This document shows positions 26,327 through 28,982 of a DNA stretch of 28,982 bases, one piece after another. The position numbers were made by a program, and so were the translations under genes. A model generated the notes under the pieces. It searched no databases. It was not told the origin of the DNA and saw only the letters and a list, made by a program, of their open reading frames with translations. The first letter of the stretch is position 1. Each line of letters opens with the position of its first letter. This stretch comes from Polaromonas sp. YR568 (GTDB lineage Bacteria; Pseudomonadota; Gammaproteobacteria; Burkholderiales; Burkholderiaceae): positions 1 to 28,982 of the forward strand of contig CAMBWM010000003.1 in assembly GCA_945871335.1 (NCBI GenBank), written 5' to 3'.

Positions 26327-27151
26327 ATGAAAATAAAAAAAATTGCTGGTGCATTGGGCGCTGAAATTTTTGACGTTGACCTCACGCAGACGTTGACGAC
26401 AGACTTGGTGAAAGAAATTCGCAATGTCTTTTTGCGGCATGGCATGATTTATCTTAGAAATCAGTCTCTCACATCCCAGCAGTTCATGAACTTTGCCAAG
26501 GCTATGGGCGAGCCCATTGAGTACCCCTTTGTCAAAGGCTTTGAAGAGTTTCCTCAAATCATTGAGGTGAAGAAACTGGAGCACGAAAAAGTTAACTTTG
26601 GTGGGGTTTGGCACTCTGACACCACCTATTTAGAAAAGCCGCCCATGGGGTCAATGTTGCTCTCTAAGGAAATTCCGCCTTACGGCGGAGACACCTTGTT
26701 TGCTTGCCAGTATGCGGCCTATGAGTCCTTGTCAGACACCATGCAGCGCTTGCTGGAAGGACTACGCGGCGTCAGTGCCTCGGCCAAAGCAGATGTTTCT
26801 AAAACGCGCGAAGACCGCATCAAATCTGACGGCAAAGAATCTGCGCCTAAGACTTTCACTACTTCACATCCTGTGGTGCGAACCCATCCTGAAACGGGTC
26901 GAAAAGCTTTGTATGTGAATGTGGCCCATACGGTTGGCATTGAAGGTCTGAACGACGCAGAAAGTGCCCCTTTGTTGTCCTTCTTGTTTGAGCATCAAGT
27001 CAAACCGGAGTTAACTTGCCGCTTGGTATGGGAGCCTGATGCCTTGGCATTTTGGGACAATCGATGCACCCAGCACAACCCTGTGAATGATTACCATGGC
27101 CATCGACGCGTGTTGCACCGCATCACGCTGCAGGGTGACAAGCCCGTTTAA
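26327..27151 (+). CDS. TauD/TfdA-family Fe(II)/2-oxoglutarate-dependent dioxygenase
   Basis: 274 residues, close to E. coli TauD (283). The iron triad is seen as His96-x-Asp98 in VWHSDTTYLEKPPMGS and His250 in NRCTQHNPVNDY. Arg261, eleven residues after that histidine, corresponds to the 2-oxoglutarate-binding Arg266 of TauD, and Arg265 to the sulfonate-binding Arg270. The family hydroxylates sulfonates, aryloxy acids and related carboxylates, so the actual substrate is open. The 5' part is very AT-rich (23 GC of 60 at 26401-26460) compared with neighbours, suggesting a different origin. The ATG lacks a clear Shine-Dalgarno site. The gene is 221 bases ahead of a solute-binding protein and probably shares its job. 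Confidence 0.9.
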   Translation: MKIKKIAGALGAEIFDVDLTQTLTTDLVKEIRNVFLRHGMIYLRNQSLTSQQFMNFAKAMGEPIEYPFVKGFEEFPQIIEVKKLEHEKVNFGGVWHSDTTYLEKPPMGSMLLSKEIPPYGGDTLFACQYAAYESLSDTMQRLLEGLRGVSASAKADVSKTREDRIKSDGKESAPKTFTTSHPVVRTHPETGRKALYVNVAHTVGIEGLNDAESAPLLSFLFEHQVKPELTCRLVWEPDALAFWDNRCTQHNPVNDYHGHRRVLHRITLQGDKPV

Positions 27152-27372
27152 GTCGCCCAATTGACCATATAAATCCTGTAGCAACAAGGCCATGCCTTGG
27201 GACGATGTTGCGAACAAACTGGTTTAATATATCTTGAGTCTTCTCAGGCGACGACGCAAGCAAGAACTGACAAAGCCGTCGACAAGCCCGTAACATAAAC
27301 TCTATGCTTTCGATGTCCTGAATGTTGCGTAGTTTTTCATTTTTTCCATCCACTAAGTCAATGAGGTGATTT

Positions 27373-28977
27373 ATGAATTCGTTATCCCGTTTTCCGTTTA
27401 AAGCCAAGCCCTTGATGGTTTCCTTGGCCTTGGCCGCTTGCTTGGCACCGGGTCTGGCACAGGCCAAGACCTTCAAATGGGCCAGTGCAGGTGAAATTTC
27501 AACCTGGGACATTCATTCTCAAAATAATGCGCTGCAAAATGGCTTGCATGCTGCTGTATACGAGTCATTGGTCTACTACAACAGCCGCACGTTCAAGGTT
27601 GAGCCCATGTTGGCCACATCTTGGAGTTTAGTCACACCCACTCAGTTTCGGATGAATTTACGCAAAGGCGTCAAGTTTCACGACGGTTCAGAATTCACAG
27701 CAGATGACGCGGTCTTTTCACTGGGCCGCGCCATGAAAAAAACCTCCAATTTCACCCCTTACGTGGTCGGTTTTAATCGCATTGTGAAAGTGGACTCGCA
27801 TACGATCGACATCATGACTGACGGGCCCAACCCTGTCATGCTCCGACAAATGACAGAGTTGCGAATGATGAGCAAGGCGTGGGCAGAAAAAAACAACTCT
27901 GTAGAGCCTAAGGATCTCAAAAACACAGCCCAGGAAACTTTTGCCAACCGCAATGCCATGGGTACGGGCCCATTCACGCTCAAGCAGTGGGTACCAGACC
28001 AGAAAATGGTTTTTGCGAAAAACCCCAACTGGTGGGGCCAGATGGAAGGCAATGTGACCGAAATCATTTACACGCCCATCAAGTCCGAGGCTACCCGAAT
28101 AGCGGCCATGTTGTCGGGCGAAGTGGACTTGGTGTTGGACCCCAGCCCGCAAGACTTGCCACGCCTGCGCACCAACGCCAACCTGAAAGTAGTCGACGGG
28201 GTGGAAAACCGCACCATCTTTTTGGGACTTGACCAGTACCGCGAGGAACTGCCAGGCTCCAACGTGAAAGGGAAAAACCCCTTGAAAGATCTGCGTGTTC
28301 GCAAAGCGCTTTACCAAGCCATCGACATCAATACGATCAACCGTGTGACCATGCGGGGGCTGTCACAACCCACAGGTGCGCTGGTCGCACCCCAGGTGGA
28401 TGGCTGGACCAAAACAGTTGACACCCGTTTCCCTTATTCCCAGGATACCGCCAAAACGCTTTTGACTGAAGCCGGTTACCCCAACGGCTTTGAGGTGGAC
28501 TTTGCCTGCCCCAACAACCGCTATATCAACGATGAAGAAATCTGCCAGGCCATCACGGCGATGTGGGCCAAGGTGGGCGTCAAAGCCAAACTGCGCACGC
28601 TGCCGCTGGTGACTTACTTCCCCATGATCCAGCGCAATGAAGCCAGCATTTACATGCTGGGCTGGGGCGTACCCACCTTTGACGCTTTGTACAGCTTGCA
28701 ATCTTTGACACGTAGCGTCGGCACTGGAGGTGACGGCAACTACAACGTCGGCCGCTACAGCAACCAACGCATGGACTACATCGTGGACCGCATCAAAACC
28801 GAAATTGATTTTCCGGTGCGCAACCGTTTAATGACCGAGGGCTTGCAGTTGTCCAATGACACGGTTTCGCACATCCCTTTACACAACCAGATCATTCCTT
28901 GGGCCATGAAGAAAAACATTGATTTGGTACACCGCGCAGACAACCGTCTGGACTGGCGTCTGATCAAGGTCAACTGA
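27373..28977 (+). CDS. ABC transporter substrate-binding protein, family 5 (dipeptide/oligopeptide/opine type)
   Basis: 534 residues, normal for SBP_bac_5 proteins. A signal peptide spans about residues 1-31 (KPLMVSLALAACLAPGLAQA-KTF). The mature protein shows the family blocks VYESLVYYNSRTFKVEPMLATSW, FRMNLRKGVKFHDGSEFTADDAVFSL, GTGPFTLKQW and VRKALYQAIDINTIN. It delivers its ligand to an ABC permease in the inner membrane; those genes are not in the window and likely follow to the right. AGGTGA stands just before the ATG. It is a different branch from the YejA-like protein here and, with the upstream TauD-like oxygenase, suggests import and oxidation of the same compound. The 27152-27372 gap before it has no convincing gene. 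Confidence 0.92.
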   Translation: MNSLSRFPFKAKPLMVSLALAACLAPGLAQAKTFKWASAGEISTWDIHSQNNALQNGLHAAVYESLVYYNSRTFKVEPMLATSWSLVTPTQFRMNLRKGVKFHDGSEFTADDAVFSLGRAMKKTSNFTPYVVGFNRIVKVDSHTIDIMTDGPNPVMLRQMTELRMMSKAWAEKNNSVEPKDLKNTAQETFANRNAMGTGPFTLKQWVPDQKMVFAKNPNWWGQMEGNVTEIIYTPIKSEATRIAAMLSGEVDLVLDPSPQDLPRLRTNANLKVVDGVENRTIFLGLDQYREELPGSNVKGKNPLKDLRVRKALYQAIDINTINRVTMRGLSQPTGALVAPQVDGWTKTVDTRFPYSQDTAKTLLTEAGYPNGFEVDFACPNNRYINDEEICQAITAMWAKVGVKAKLRTLPLVTYFPMIQRNEASIYMLGWGVPTFDALYSLQSLTRSVGTGGDGNYNVGRYSNQRMDYIVDRIKTEIDFPVRNRLMTEGLQLSNDTVSHIPLHNQIIPWAMKKNIDLVHRADNRLDWRLIKVN

Positions 28978-28982
28978 TGCTC

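Noticed and set aside
27123..27512. Open minus-strand frame across the gap between the dioxygenase and the binding-protein gene (129 codons).
   Set aside because: Its middle part reads somewhat protein-like, but its ends run antisense through two well-supported genes, its codon use is mixed, I recognise no family, and no ribosome-binding site precedes it. It may be a gene remnant at best.
1..28982. CRISPR arrays, insertion sequences, phage genes, toxin-antitoxin or defence systems.
   Set aside because: No regularly spaced repeats, transposase, integrase or known defence protein was seen in any reading frame examined.

Overview
The window looks like chromosomal DNA of a betaproteobacterium, most likely Burkholderiales/Comamonadaceae (Polaromonas, Rhodoferax or Limnohabitans relatives). 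Single 60-base stretches that I counted by hand in housekeeping genes are about 58-63% GC. The long RimP tail, the gene order rimP-nusA-infB-rbfA-truB-typA, the Bug-type solute receptor and the (TTGnnn)/TACAAT promoters all fit. The assignment rests on recognised protein families, not on a search.

Layout. Positions 1-16199 are all read on the minus strand. In transcription order they hold a yejABEF-like oligopeptide ABC importer (16199-10588), then the translation/transcription operon rimP-nusA-infB-rbfA-truB with typA behind it (10422-1910), then a DMT-family exporter and the start of a 3-hydroxyisobutyryl-CoA hydrolase gene that runs off the left edge. fabI (16282-17064) is divergent from the transporter. 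A secreted ATP-dependent DNA ligase of the Lig E type (17316-18236) runs convergently into, and overlaps by 14 bases, a large PLP-dependent Orn/Lys/Arg decarboxylase (20514-18223). A DUF2237 gene and a tRNA-Ser(GGA) with its own extended -10 promoter and terminator follow.

Immediately after tRNA-Ser lies an accessory-looking three-gene minus-strand operon: an isocitrate-lyase/PEP-mutase-family lyase, an aconitase-family hydratase and an orphan Bug periplasmic receptor (25978-21309). Together they look like a capture, isomerise and cleave route for a tricarboxylate or branched dicarboxylate. Divergent from it are an AT-rich TauD-like Fe(II)/2-oxoglutarate dioxygenase and a family-5 ABC solute-binding protein whose permeases probably lie beyond the right edge.

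Most interesting: (i) the Bug/aconitase/lyase operon next to tRNA-Ser, in which the aconitase has changed otherwise conserved motifs and the lyase lacks a normal start codon at its conserved N-terminus; (ii) a leader before rimP-nusA with a promoter, an intrinsic terminator and a mutually exclusive alternative hairpin, suggesting NusA-type attenuation; (iii) a GC-rich palindromic repeat apparently translated as the N-terminus of the YejE-like permease; (iv) a degenerate palindromic repeat in the truB-rbfA gap.
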